The notes below the pieces were generated by a model. It was not told the DNA's origin, searched no databases, and saw only the letters and a program-made list of their open reading frames with translations. From UBA4733 sp036734945 (GTDB lineage Bacteria; Chloroflexota; UBA4733): a stretch of DNA of 64,000 nt. Position numbers and translations under genes: made by a program. The stretch lies in assembly GCA_036734945.1 (NCBI GenBank), contig DAIMXP010000002.1, positions 62,001-126,000 on the forward strand, given 5' to 3'. This document shows, piece after piece, positions 53,956-63,404 of the stretch; positions within the stretch are counted from its first letter, which is position 1, and every line of letters starts with the position of its first letter.

Positions 53956-56900
53956 TCAACCGCTAAACACGTCGTCGTGCGCGGCGGTGCTCGTGTCAAA
54001 GGGCTTATCGACGGGAACAACAACGACGCGATACCCCAGGTCGGCCAGCGCTTCGCGCTTGAGCAGGTCGGTCTGGCGTTGCGACTCAGCCTGATGGGCT
54101 GGGCCGTCAATGAAGACGCAGACGCCGCGCCGGCCGTCGCGCTTATAATAGAAGTCCGGTTGAACTGCAACTTCTTCGGCTGGCTGGTGCTGGGCTAGGT
54201 CGGGGAGGCGCAGCTTGCGCTCGTGGAGGTGGCGCAGGAAGTCGCGCTCCAGGTTGGAGGCGGGGTCGGTTCGCTCCAGCAACCAGTGGTAGTGCGCGTC
54301 GTAGTCGCGCGTTTCGGTTCGTGCCAGCAATTCAGCACGGCTCAGTTGCAGCAGGTAGTCGCGCACGAGATGCCGATCCAGGTGGCGATGGACCGTCTGA
54401 TGGCGATAGCTGAGCAGACAGTCGTAACAGGCGGCGGCGCAGCGACGGTTCCATCCCGCAAGCTCTGCGCCCGTTGCTGGATCGATGTGGCAGATGCGCA
54501 GGGCTTCGCGGGCGATGGCGGCGATGGAATGGGTATCGCTGCGGATGCGCTCCCAGATACCGGTGCCGCCTTCGGCCTCTTCCCAGAGGAGCAGACGGCG
54601 CTGCGGACCCTCGCCGATCAGGTCGACGGCGACCTCATTCTCCATCACCTGGTAGACGGCCTGGATGCCGCGCTGGAGGGCGTAGGCCAGCGTCTGGAGA
54701 AAAGGAGTTTCGTCGCCGGGGAGCTGGCTGGGCCGCAGCAGGAGCACGTTGCGATGGTCGGTCACATAGGGGCGGATGCCGGACATTCTGGTTCGGGCAG
54801 CGACTACGGCGTCTGAGACATCATCGTCGGCGGGGGCGTCTTCGTTGCCGCCCCAGGCGCCGCTCTCGGCATCGATGGTGAAACCGCGCGGCGGGTTGGA
54901 CCGTCGCCAGCCGTTGTTGATGCGCCAGAGCTCCGTCTGCGCGGCGACTGTCACTTCCAGCAGCGTCTGACCGGCCAGGCGCGCTTCAGCCCGTTGCATG
55001 GTCTCCTCGCCGGGCAGGCGCAGCGCAAGCTCGATAGCGAAGCCCTCGCGCTGCCGTTCTTCCTCATCCGAGGAGATACGGGTCCACTGACTCGCTCGCG
55101 TCACCGGCTGATCGAACAGCCGCTGCGGGAATGAGGCAGCGGGTCCTTCCAGCAGCGCGCCGCAGTGTGTACAGCGGTCCAGTTGGGCGGCTTCGCCGGG
55201 ATAAATTGCGCCACAGGTATGGCAGATCTTGGCCTGCGTGAGTCGCTCTTCCACGCCGCCCACCGGCAGGATACAGCTCGTGACGCGGTGCTTGCGGCCC
55301 TCGTGGTAGACGACGTTGAGCGGGCCGAACTCGGAAAGGCCGAGGAAGCGCGGCCGGTCGATAGCCTGCACGCTGCCGTGCGATGAGACCAGCACGCGCA
55401 GCGGCAGGCGGGGGAAGTTGTATCCGGGTAAAAAGCCTTCGTTGGCGAGGTGGCGATAGGGGTAGAAGTCCGACTCGGTGATATCGCCCTGGTTGACCAA
55501 CAGGGCAATCTCCCGTTTCGCTTCTTGCTCCTGCTGCTCCGCCGCCTCTCGTTCCTGCCGTTGCAATCTCGGCAGGTTGCCTTTGCGGTAGGCTTCGTCG
55601 CGCCGGCGCACAGCCGCCTGGTACAACTCCCGCCAGCGATCCAGTGAATGGTCAAATGCTTCCGGCGCTTCACGGACGGTGCGGAGCAGCCAGTCCTCGT
55701 TGAACCAGCCGGCCGCCGCGATGGCCGCCGAGTCGACAACTTCGTTGAAGGCGCGGGCCACCTCCCGCAGCCGTGTCTCGGACAGCTTGAGTTGCGCCGC
55801 CACGTCGGGCAGCAGGGGACAGCTCGGGTCAGCCAGATCGAGCACCTCGGCCAGCGACGAAGCCAGCGCCAGGCCGACCGTCGCCAGCCAGACGGAGCGC
55901 AGGTGCGCCTCGACCAGTTCGCGGTTGGTCAGGTCGAGACGCGGCGGCGCGACGGCACCGGCGACCATGTCGACGCGCCGGCGGAAGAAGTACTCATCGT
56001 GGGCGTTGCCCTGGCTACAGAAGGCCAGCACCAGGGCGGGCCGGCCGTTGCGGCCCGCCCGCCCGCTGCGCTGGGCATAGTTGGCCGGTGTCGGCGGCAC
56101 GTTGCGCAGATGGACGACGGCAAGGTCGGCGATATCCACGCCGAGCTCCATGGTCGGCGAGCAAAAGAGGGCCTTGAGCTTGCCGGAGCGGAAGTCGCGC
56201 TCGCGCTCAATGCGCTCCAGCATGCCGACCTGGCCGGTGTGCTCGCGCCCGACGACGCGCCGAAAGTGACCGGCGCCTTCGGTGTAGAGCCGGCTGAAGT
56301 AGTGGTTGGGCTGCTGGCTCCGTCCCTCTGGTCGGCGCAACTGCAAGGCCCGGCTGCGCACCGGGTCCGGACCCGGCACGCTGCCGTCACCCTGCTCCCA
56401 GCGCAGCGCGCCGGGCTTGATCTGCACGCCGTAGGGTTCATCCAGGTGGCTATGGACCGTCAGGATGTGGCCGCGCAGGGCGGCTACGATGGCCCGCACC
56501 AGCGCGTCGGCTTCGTCAGTGCTCAGCCGCTCCGGTACGTCCCAGGTTTCCGCTGCTCGCAAGTAGCGGCCGACCGTAGAGCGCCAGCCCAGGCCGAAGG
56601 TGGCGACGCGGCTGTTGCGTGGTAGTTCGGACTCGGGGAGCAGGGCGATAGTGCTCCAGCGCAATCGCTCCTGCCCGTCGATGGCCCAGGGTGGCCGCAG
56701 CCATTCCCCGGCCTGGCGCTTCAGGCGTTCCGTCTTCTCCGGTTGCAGGCAGGCCGCGCCGATGGCGAGTTGCCCGCGCAGATGATCGAGCACCGCCTGC
56801 AAGACGGCCTCACGTCGCTCCGGCGAGGCCGCCGCCATTTTCGGGACGCTCGCCCAGGGCGTGTCCTCGGCGGCGATCTCGGCCAGACCGCTGTAGCCGA

Positions 56901-59121
56901 TACGCAGCAGACCACACTGCTCCAGGTTCGGTTGGGCCACGCGCCAGGCGCGACGCAGGTCGGCAAAGGCCCGGTACTCCAGGACGGCCTGCATCGCGCT
57001 GACGGAGGCTTGATAGCCGGCGCCGGACTCCACAGGTTCCAGCATGTAGTCGGCGGGCGCCGGCGCCATGGCGTCGAAGATGGCCTGCCCCAGACGCTCG
57101 AAGCTGAGCCCGGACCCCGTCGAGACCGCCCGGGTCAGCGCGCCGCGCAGGAGTGTCACCTGGGTAAAGTCGTTCAAGTGGCCGGCTTGCAGGGAAGCGT
57201 CCTGGCGATTATCGGTGAAGCTGAGCACCTTCTGCGCGCTGTCGTCCAGTTCGCTCTGCTGTAGACCGAGCAGGGTGCTGCCGACCGTGATAGTCGTCGC
57301 GGTAGACCGCCCGATCTGACTGAGTGTCGCCAGTTTGCCGAAGTCGCTCTTCTCGCGCAGATCGTAGGCGGTTCGACAGCGCAGGCAGAGCATGAGCGGA
57401 CGCAACTGGAACCAGCCCGCAAGGGCGCTCGCCGCCGGCTCCTCGCTGCACTGGCCGTCCGGCTGCACCCAGAGTCGCCGGGGACGGTGGGGAGCGTAGC
57501 CGGCCTTGAGGCGTGTTTCCTTCCGGCGCTGCTCCAGCCAGTAGTCGGGCAGCGGCTCCTCGTCGGACCAGAGGTCATCGTGGTCGAGACTGAAGAAGCC
57601 CAGCTCGCCGGCATCGTCGTCACCGCTGGGGTTGAGCAAGGGGGAGCGGGGAAGCAGGCGCTGGCTGAGCCGGTTGTCCAGCGCTTCTCCGCTCTCGTCA
57701 AGCTGATCATCGTCCTGGCGGACGAAGGAGACGAGGTAATACTCTTGGCCGCACTCCCGGCAGAAGGCCAGGGGATAGAGCAGGCGGCGCTGTCCCGAGC
57801 CGTCGTCCGCTGCGACGTACTGTCCTTCAGTTGTCCGCTCGCGGACATCGGGCGCCTGTACTGTGGCGTAGACACTACTGCCGGAGCCGAGGAACTGGTG
57901 CAGCCGGAAGGCGAACACCGGCTCACCGGAAGGCAGGATCGCCCCGGCGCCGGCATCCAGCACGGCCTGGAGGCGCTGCCGGCACAGCGCTTCGTCCAGG
58001 CCGGTCTGCTGGACGAGGGTACGCAGCCCTTCCTGGAAGGTGATCGGCCGCCGCCGCACCAGGCGGCCGTCATCCACATCCAGGCCGAAGGTCTGCTCGA
58101 CCCAGGCTGCTAAAGGATGCTCCGTCACCGCGGTTACCGCCGCCGGCCCACCCGCTGTGGTGTCCGGCGGGCTGACGGATACCGCCGCACGCAACGCTGC
58201 CGGCGTTGGCGGTGGCGGCGCTGAACAGACGCGGCGCAGCGTCTCGTCGACAACCGCATCGGCCGCTACCTCGACGCCGAACAGGGTAGTGGCGGCCTCG
58301 GCGATGCGTTCCCGGCGTTGCCGGCGGTCGCCTTCCGAGGCCAGCGTCGCCGAGGTCCCGACAAAGCGCAGGTCGGGGTTCTCGGCGCGCTGGCGGACGC
58401 GGCGCAACAGCATCGCCACGTCGGCGCCCTGGCGTCCCCGGTAGACGTGTAGTTCGTCCAGCACCAGGAACTGCAGGTCGCGTGTCGCCTGCTGGACCAG
58501 CGTGCGCTCGTGGGGACGGATCAGCATGTATTCCAGCATCACGTAGTTGGTGAGCAGGATGTGCGGCGGGTCTTCCAGAATCTGCGCGCGGTCCTGGCGG
58601 TCCTGGCCGGTGTAGCGGTCGAAGCGAATGGGGCAGTCCGACCAGTTGGCCTCACGGAAGCGCTGTAGCGCCTCCAACTGGCTCTTGACCAGCGCGTTCA
58701 TGGGATAGACGATGATGGCGCGCACGCTGTGGCGTTCCGGCTGCCGCCGGAAGACGGCGTCGACGATGGGGATCAAGTAAGTGAGGCTCTTGCCGGAACC
58801 GGTGCCGGTGCTGACGACGTACGGCTGGCCACGCTGGGCGATGCGGATCGCTTCTTCCTGGTGAATATGCAGCCGCAGCTTTTCGCCGAAGAATCGCGCC
58901 GTCGCCGACGTGATGACGCCCGCGCGGGCCAGTTCCGCCAGCGTGGCGCCGTGCTGGTAGGCCGGGTTGAGCTGGAGCACGGCATCGGGCCACCACTCCG
59001 CCCGCTCCAGGCACTGCTGCACGAACTGCCGCAGGCGCTCATCCCGCACGTTGAGGAAGCTGGCAAAGTAGTCGCGGTACTCCGCCACGACCTGGTCACG
59101 AAGGGCAAAGACGTCCATCAA
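53956..59121 (-). CDS. Giant DEAD/DEAH helicase with DUF1998 and C-terminal nuclease
   Basis: This 1721-residue protein joins a superfamily 2 helicase to a DUF1998 region and a nuclease-like tail. Walker A is VVSTGTGSGKSLTY near 102-115, the Walker B box reads DELH (VLDELHVYRG), SAT is in FVGTSATLA, and motif VI is QRSGRAGRNGRP near 1012. A zinc site CHTCG/CTHCG lies near 1297-1318. CAAACYDCLLSYRHQ near 1558-1572 is the DUF1998 cysteine cluster. The tail has QPDFYYKRD, CVFIDGPAHQ and YRVVVVPVD, like Vsr- or DUF559-type PD-(D/E)XK nucleases. Similar helicases occur in MrfA repair and in Druantia- or DISARM-type defence. Confidence 0.85.
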   Translation of the reverse strand: MMDVFALRDQVVAEYRDYFASFLNVRDERLRQFVQQCLERAEWWPDAVLQLNPAYQHGATLAELARAGVITSATARFFGEKLRLHIHQEEAIRIAQRGQPYVVSTGTGSGKSLTYLIPIVDAVFRRQPERHSVRAIIVYPMNALVKSQLEALQRFREANWSDCPIRFDRYTGQDRQDRAQILEDPPHILLTNYVMLEYMLIRPHERTLVQQATRDLQFLVLDELHVYRGRQGADVAMLLRRVRQRAENPDLRFVGTSATLASEGDRRQRRERIAEAATTLFGVEVAADAVVDETLRRVCSAPPPPTPAALRAAVSVSPPDTTAGGPAAVTAVTEHPLAAWVEQTFGLDVDDGRLVRRRPITFQEGLRTLVQQTGLDEALCRQRLQAVLDAGAGAILPSGEPVFAFRLHQFLGSGSSVYATVQAPDVRERTTEGQYVAADDGSGQRRLLYPLAFCRECGQEYYLVSFVRQDDDQLDESGEALDNRLSQRLLPRSPLLNPSGDDDAGELGFFSLDHDDLWSDEEPLPDYWLEQRRKETRLKAGYAPHRPRRLWVQPDGQCSEEPAASALAGWFQLRPLMLCLRCRTAYDLREKSDFGKLATLSQIGRSTATTITVGSTLLGLQQSELDDSAQKVLSFTDNRQDASLQAGHLNDFTQVTLLRGALTRAVSTGSGLSFERLGQAIFDAMAPAPADYMLEPVESGAGYQASVSAMQAVLEYRAFADLRRAWRVAQPNLEQCGLLRIGYSGLAEIAAEDTPWASVPKMAAASPERREAVLQAVLDHLRGQLAIGAACLQPEKTERLKRQAGEWLRPPWAIDGQERLRWSTIALLPESELPRNSRVATFGLGWRSTVGRYLRAAETWDVPERLSTDEADALVRAIVAALRGHILTVHSHLDEPYGVQIKPGALRWEQGDGSVPGPDPVRSRALQLRRPEGRSQQPNHYFSRLYTEGAGHFRRVVGREHTGQVGMLERIERERDFRSGKLKALFCSPTMELGVDIADLAVVHLRNVPPTPANYAQRSGRAGRNGRPALVLAFCSQGNAHDEYFFRRRVDMVAGAVAPPRLDLTNRELVEAHLRSVWLATVGLALASSLAEVLDLADPSCPLLPDVAAQLKLSETRLREVARAFNEVVDSAAIAAAGWFNEDWLLRTVREAPEAFDHSLDRWRELYQAAVRRRDEAYRKGNLPRLQRQEREAAEQQEQEAKREIALLVNQGDITESDFYPYRHLANEGFLPGYNFPRLPLRVLVSSHGSVQAIDRPRFLGLSEFGPLNVVYHEGRKHRVTSCILPVGGVEERLTQAKICHTCGAIYPGEAAQLDRCTHCGALLEGPAASFPQRLFDQPVTRASQWTRISSDEEERQREGFAIELALRLPGEETMQRAEARLAGQTLLEVTVAAQTELWRINNGWRRSNPPRGFTIDAESGAWGGNEDAPADDDVSDAVVAARTRMSGIRPYVTDHRNVLLLRPSQLPGDETPFLQTLAYALQRGIQAVYQVMENEVAVDLIGEGPQRRLLLWEEAEGGTGIWERIRSDTHSIAAIAREALRICHIDPATGAELAGWNRRCAAACYDCLLSYRHQTVHRHLDRHLVRDYLLQLSRAELLARTETRDYDAHYHWLLERTDPASNLERDFLRHLHERKLRLPDLAQHQPAEEVAVQPDFYYKRDGRRGVCVFIDGPAHQAESQRQTDLLKREALADLGYRVVVVPVDKPFDTSTAAHDDVFSG

Positions 59122-59632
59122 GACCCCGGCGACCGACGAAATGCAGGTGTGTGATTCGGCTGGATCTCAACCCGGTGGGCTCCCAACAGCGCCAGGGCAT
59201 CATCGCGTCGCACTGCCTGGCCTCCTCGTCGCCACCTTGCAGACCACAAGTGTATGTTGCCGCGCTGTCGAGTGCCAGAGCGAGCAGAAGCTGCTGGACC
59301 TGCGTACCTTCGTGAACACCTACCCGAACACCTCTGGCAATCGCTAGTTGGGACGTTTTGCGTCTGGGTCAATGCCCAGACGGCATAGTGCCGAGACACA
59401 TCGTATTCAGGTGTGACACAAAGTTTCGCAGTGTCTGCTTGTCTTCAGGGAATCTTCACAGGCGTATGCTAGCATGCGCTGATGGCGACAGCGAGTCGTT
59501 GCGGTTCGGTTCTGCAGACAAAGGGAGAGTCCGATGCCATCGTCCCAACCGTTGTGATCGATACAGTGGGGGGTGTGCTATCGTGATGGGTAGTGCCATT
59601 TGAATGGACAAAAAAGGGGGGGCGGGATCCCG
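59122..59632. other. Divergent intergenic region
   Basis: It separates the helicase start (minus) from the next gene (plus). No coding frame with support was seen. It should contain both promoters. Just before the next start is a run of A then G residues. Confidence 0.5.
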
Positions 59633-60505
59633 ATGCAGGATGAGATTGAACTGCTCGACGTGAGCATCATCTTGCTCCTCGACCAACCACCGGCCGAATT
59701 GGACAGGGTGCTCCACCTCTTAGAAACGGATGTGTTTTCGAAGATTCTCCGGAGGCCCGTGTCGTATGCCCAAGGTCTGGTAATAGAAGCCGGCGTTGGC
59801 CCCCGGGCGTCACACCAACTCGAGAGCATGAAAAGTCAGAAGAGCGTGACTATCAACCCTGGGCGCCTGGAAGTTCATGATCGTTCTGGGGTGTTGGCTC
59901 CTGATCAGAGCGACCTCGCAGCGACGACAGCGGAAGTTGTGCGCATCCTTGGTATCACGGGGAGTAAGAGCATCGGGGCCAACTACGAACTGCTGTTTTC
60001 TGCGCCCACCGGCCAGACCGCTGCACGCTACATCGCCGACACGCTATTCCCATCCGGCCTGGGCATGCTCCCGGAAGGGTTGAAACTCGTCGGCGGCCAA
60101 GCGCGGTTTGTCTTGGAACGCGATGTAGACACGAGTCACATCCTCGCCGTGGAACCGCGCGCGATGGACCCCGCGACGACCAAGGTATGGGTGCTCTGCA
60201 ACACCGAGTTCAAGGGCCAAAACGCGAACGCTCCCGAGACGTTCGCGACCCTCCTCCGGTACGGTCACGATTTGGTGAACCATGTGCAGAAGCACCTTAT
60301 AGGTCTCCTTCTAGATTCGGTGCGGCAAAACTTAGGCACGCGCTCGATAGCGGCACTAGAACATGCGGAAGATAAGCATGAAGACCGCGACTTTGAGCTA
60401 TGCGAACCTCGTGACCGTGCCATGATGGCAAGTAGAGGCAGTGACCGGCTTGCGCGTATGCTCATCGAACGATCAGATGTTGTCGAGATCGATCTGCCGA
60501 TATAA
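59633..60505 (+). CDS. Unknown protein beside helicase-nuclease gene
   Basis: Unrecognised 290-residue soluble protein. It has an acidic N terminus (MQDEIELLDVSIILLLDQPP), a mixed alpha/beta middle with IGANYELLFSAPTGQTAARY, and a charged C-terminal third (ALEHAEDKHEDRDFELCEP). The ATG at 59633 follows a G-rich site; an upstream ATG at 59600 is possible. It is followed after 17 bp by another unknown gene, so the two probably form an operon, divergent from the giant helicase. Confidence 0.55.
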   Translation: MQDEIELLDVSIILLLDQPPAELDRVLHLLETDVFSKILRRPVSYAQGLVIEAGVGPRASHQLESMKSQKSVTINPGRLEVHDRSGVLAPDQSDLAATTAEVVRILGITGSKSIGANYELLFSAPTGQTAARYIADTLFPSGLGMLPEGLKLVGGQARFVLERDVDTSHILAVEPRAMDPATTKVWVLCNTEFKGQNANAPETFATLLRYGHDLVNHVQKHLIGLLLDSVRQNLGTRSIAALEHAEDKHEDRDFELCEPRDRAMMASRGSDRLARMLIERSDVVEIDLPI

Positions 60506-60522
60506 GCAGATCCAACGCTTCC

Positions 60523-60990
60523 GTGAGCTACACTATCTTGAACGATGGAAGATTACGTCAGGGAGACATCATCACGGGTGTCTATCTCTTTCGTAAGTCT
60601 CCAGGCGTTTATGGTGTTTCAGGCGAAACACAGGCATTCACCGTTATGGTCTTCAGTCGAGGGTGCGAGATTGACAAACTAGATAGACCACCTGCGTCCT
60701 CCGATAGTGTACACGTCGCAGTAGTAAAGCGATTGGATACGCTGAGTGCTGGTACCCAGGGCAACCTGAAAGCAAACAAAGTCCTGAATGCATGGCTTAT
60801 ACCGCCATACCGGGAGATATTGCCGGAATCGTACATAGACTGGCGTACGCTTCAACCAGTTGACAAGACCGTACTTATAAAGGCTCGGACTACCCGTCAG
60901 TATCTCTGTACTCTACTCATGGAGGAACGAGCGGCGGCCTTCGATGCGCTGTGGGATTTCTTGACCCGGAGCGATGCGGATGCAGTTTAG
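60523..60990 (+). CDS. Unknown protein with SRGCEI motif
   Basis: Unrecognised 155-residue protein. It has a beta-rich N-terminal part (GRLRQGDIITGVYLFRKS, then FTVMVFSRGCEIDKLD). The combination of a GDI start and an S-x-x-C-[DE]-I strand recurs in small uncharacterised proteins of accessory regions. The start is probably GTG 60523. It is the second gene of a two-gene unit with 59633-60505. Confidence 0.5.
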   Translation: MSYTILNDGRLRQGDIITGVYLFRKSPGVYGVSGETQAFTVMVFSRGCEIDKLDRPPASSDSVHVAVVKRLDTLSAGTQGNLKANKVLNAWLIPPYREILPESYIDWRTLQPVDKTVLIKARTTRQYLCTLLMEERAAAFDALWDFLTRSDADAV

Positions 60991-61021
60991 CATTCTCGAC
61001 CGTAGACCTGACCCCTATCTG

Positions 61022-61303
61022 TCAATATAGGATGAGACACGGAGGCCCAAGTGGAATATCCATCTGGTGCTCGAAGGCCGTCGTGATCCAGATACGACGC
61101 GCATCCTCGGCCATCGTCGCCAGTTCGGCCAGACTCTCCGCTTGCGTCATGCAGCCGGGCAGATCGGGGAAGATGGCGACGTAGCCACCGTCGGGATCGG
61201 CGATGACCTGGAAGGGATATTCCAGCGCCAGATAAGTTTCGACAGACGTGCGAACAGCGGTGGCTCTGGTATCTCGATTCGACGCTCCGGTGTGTGGGGT
61301 CAT
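61022..61303 (-). CDS. HicB-like antitoxin-type protein
   Basis: This 93-residue protein has the HicB partial RNase H fold: YPFQVIADPDGGYVAIFPDL near 29-48, PGCMTQAESLAEL near 49-61 and AEDARRIWITTAFE near 66-79. HicB proteins normally neutralise the HicA RNase toxin. No HicA gene (double-stranded RNA-binding toxin) is seen next to it, so it may be an orphan. It follows the 61319-61744 gene by 15 bp on the same strand. Confidence 0.75.
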   Translation of the reverse strand: MTPHTGASNRDTRATAVRTSVETYLALEYPFQVIADPDGGYVAIFPDLPGCMTQAESLAELATMAEDARRIWITTAFEHQMDIPLGPPCLILY

Positions 61304-61318
61304 GACGGGGTCTCCCGC

Positions 61319-61744
61319 CTACTTCGCTTTTCCACCGCGAATGAGCCGGAGGACATAAAGCTCTACCTCATCGGCCCCTTCCTCCAGGTAGGGAGCGTAG
61401 GACACATAGCCAGGCAAGTGGAGCAGAAAATCATCCGGCACAAAATCATGCGGCAGAGTGCGCCGGAGCTCCTGCACAACCGGATCAGACTCACCCACGG
61501 CCATAATGTCCGTCCGCGACAGCCGCAGGTCGGGGAGGCCGCGTAACGCGGCGCCGATGCGCTGATACGCGGGCAGGCTCCCCTCAGCGTCCACCAAGGG
61601 CGAAGCAATGATCAGGCGCCGCCCGAGACCGCCCTTGGCAGACACAAAAAACGCCGCCGTGACAGCGAATCCGAGGCGATCGAGATCAGCAAGGAGCCGC
61701 GCCCCGTCCGCAACTTCCGGCCTTACCAGTGACGCCGTAGCCAT
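61319..61744 (-). CDS. Unknown partner of HEPN protein
   Basis: Unrecognised 141-residue protein with an N-terminal alpha/beta part (DLDRLGFAVTAAFFVSAKG, then GRRLIIASPLV) and an acidic C-terminal half (YLEEGADEVELYVLRLI). It overlaps the HEPN gene by 22 bp, so it is translated with it. It lacks the nucleotidyltransferase motif of MNT partners. It could be an antitoxin of the HEPN protein (inference from context). Confidence 0.55.
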   Translation of the reverse strand: MATASLVRPEVADGARLLADLDRLGFAVTAAFFVSAKGGLGRRLIIASPLVDAEGSLPAYQRIGAALRGLPDLRLSRTDIMAVGESDPVVQELRRTLPHDFVPDDFLLHLPGYVSYAPYLEEGADEVELYVLRLIRGGKAK

Positions 61745-62154
61745 TGCAGCACTCCATGTTCCGATTGGGACACCGCGGTATAGAGACCGTGCGCGTCCTG
61801 CTCCTGAAAGACAGCATAACGGCTCTGCTCGCTCCAACGCACTGCCACGTCCCAAAAGTCGGCAAAGTCGCTGTCGGCGCCTGTCTCGGCAACGAAGGAG
61901 GCCGTCAGTTCTGCCTCATGGATCAACAGGTCTAGATCGTGTATGTAGACGTTACCTCTCGCCCGAGCCTTCGAGGGAAAGCTCGCTCCCGGATACTGAC
62001 GACAGATGCACGCTTTAAGCGCGCACTCCACCGCATACCCGGCCAGATAGTATGCGCCGCTGTACTCGCCAGCGGCAATCAATATCCTCGCCTCACGCAA
62101 GCGAGCATCAGCGAGCAGCTGAAGGTCCGAGCGCGTCAATGCCGGGCCGGGCAT
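61723..62154 (-). CDS. HEPN-domain protein
   Basis: This 143-residue helical protein matches HEPN domains: LADARLREARILIAAGEYSG near 13-32 and AYYLAGYAVECALKACICRQ near 33-52, typical of the first two helices. Residues near 65-75 and NVYIHDLDLLIHEA follow. HEPN proteins are often RNases in toxin-antitoxin or defence systems, but the R-x4-6-H motif is not clearly placed here, so nuclease activity is uncertain. The start is ATG 62154; an earlier in-frame start is possible. Confidence 0.7.
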   Translation of the reverse strand: MPGPALTRSDLQLLADARLREARILIAAGEYSGAYYLAGYAVECALKACICRQYPGASFPSKARARGNVYIHDLDLLIHEAELTASFVAETGADSDFADFWDVAVRWSEQSRYAVFQEQDAHGLYTAVSQSEHGVLQWLRRHW

Positions 62155-62232
62155 GTGCCCACTCCTCTTCAGATGCAAAGCATTGCACGGCGTGGCGCCG
62201 GGGCCGCATGCCGTGCCGGATCGGTCCCAAGG

Positions 62233-62523
62233 CTACCTCGTGGCCAGGGTCAGCATCGGCCAACCGGGGAGCGTTTGGCCGTAATTGCTTCTGGGATTGC
62301 CCTTTTGGCCGAGGACTGCCCGCTCGGCTAGCGCGGTACCCTCAGCGATCAAGGCCTCACGGCTGCTGTCCGGGTCCCGACGCAAGAGGCCCAGCGTCAG
62401 GATCGCCTCGGATTCCCGGCCGTAGCGCGCAATATCCTCGGTGAGGGCCTGGAGTGCTGCATCCTCGGTTGGATATGTCCCGACCCGGTTGCCCGTCTCG
62501 CCATCCCAGAGTTCATACCACAT
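62233..62523 (-). CDS. Small unknown protein
   Basis: Unrecognised 96-residue protein. The N terminus MWYELWDGETGNRVGTYPTE followed by a helix (AALQALTEDIARYG) resembles a widespread small beta-alpha domain of uncharacterised proteins in Chloroflexota. It probably belongs to the same accessory group as the HEPN and HicB genes downstream. Confidence 0.5.
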   Translation of the reverse strand: MWYELWDGETGNRVGTYPTEDAALQALTEDIARYGRESEAILTLGLLRRDPDSSREALIAEGTALAERAVLGQKGNPRSNYGQTLPGWPMLTLATR

Positions 62524-62844
62524 GGCAGCTACTCTACCACGCCCGTGCGGGCGTCTAGCGTGCCCGGTGTCGGAAAGAATGCTCCGGCATGACGGCGGTC
62601 ACTCGCCGCACCCTACTCGTGGCTACCTCTCCAAACGGTGGGGGGACGGGTTCTACTGATCATGTTGCAGATCGTTCCAGCGCAGGATGGCGCGGTGCGC
62701 CGCGCCTAACAGCGACATTCCCGCCAAGGGGTAGGTCACCGCTGAGTAGGTCCTGGGACAGCAGCAACAGCATGCCAACCACCCGTCTCTGCCGGCGCCC
62801 GCCTGGTCGCATGCTCCTGGGTAGTTACTTTCCAAGAGGGCATG
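62524..62844. other. No gene recognised
   Basis: Only short unsupported frames occur in this 321-bp stretch. Confidence 0.45.
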
Positions 62845-63036
62845 TCACTTTCCTTTCTGTCGCGTTGCCGGCCAGCACTCGCCGGTGAAGACCAGGTACA
62901 CAGGCGGCCTTTGCTTGCGCCACGGTGGCAGCGGTACGTCCTGCCGTGCTGCCGGTGGTACTGGCGGCGGCGGTGCAGCCGGGGCGGACGGGGCCGCATC
63001 GAATAGGCTCGGCTGCAACCGGGTCGCGTTGCTCAT
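62845..63036 (-). CDS. Small Pro/Ala-rich unknown protein
   Basis: This 63-residue protein is rich in proline and alanine (AAPSAPAAPPPPVPPAARQ) and ends with a basic segment. It contains LQPSLFDAAP near its start and VYLVFTGECW near the end. Its ATG overlaps the stop of the upstream gene (ATGA), which is the main support. Function unknown. Confidence 0.45.
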   Translation of the reverse strand: MSNATRLQPSLFDAAPSAPAAPPPPVPPAARQDVPLPPWRKQRPPVYLVFTGECWPATRQKGK

Positions 63037-63404
63037 GCTGCATCACCTCCGAGGTTCTGGCCCTGCGCCTTCCACAGCGCGCGGGCATAGGCCACCACTG
63101 CCCGGTAGTCAGAGCCGCTCCGGTAGCCGTTGAACGTCTTCACTCGCTGCCCGGCTAGGCAGACCACGACGGCCCAATCGTCGCCGTCGATCACCTCGCG
63201 CGGTACCAGGAAGGTGCCGCGTGGCGGGCTGCCGTTGACGGTCAGTACCAGGCCAGCCGGGCCGTAGGCTCCGGTATAGATCGTCGCCTCAATGTCGCGG
63301 GCATCGAAGTCAACCCGGCCCCTGGGCGTGTCGAGGCCGGCGTAGCGGGCGGCCACGTCGCGGAATGCTGCTGCCAAAGTCGCCGGGTCAGTTGCTGTGT
63401 TCAT
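63033..63404 (-). CDS. Unknown protein, accessory operon
   Basis: Unrecognised 123-residue protein. It has a helical N terminus (TDPATLAAAFRDVAARYAGL), a beta-rich middle (ARDIEATIYTGAYGPAGLVL, VPREVIDGDDWAVVVCLA) and a helical end. It overlaps both neighbours, in a run of three tightly packed minus-strand genes of the kind found in mobile elements. Confidence 0.5.
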   Translation of the reverse strand: MNTATDPATLAAAFRDVAARYAGLDTPRGRVDFDARDIEATIYTGAYGPAGLVLTVNGSPPRGTFLVPREVIDGDDWAVVVCLAGQRVKTFNGYRSGSDYRAVVAYARALWKAQGQNLGGDAA

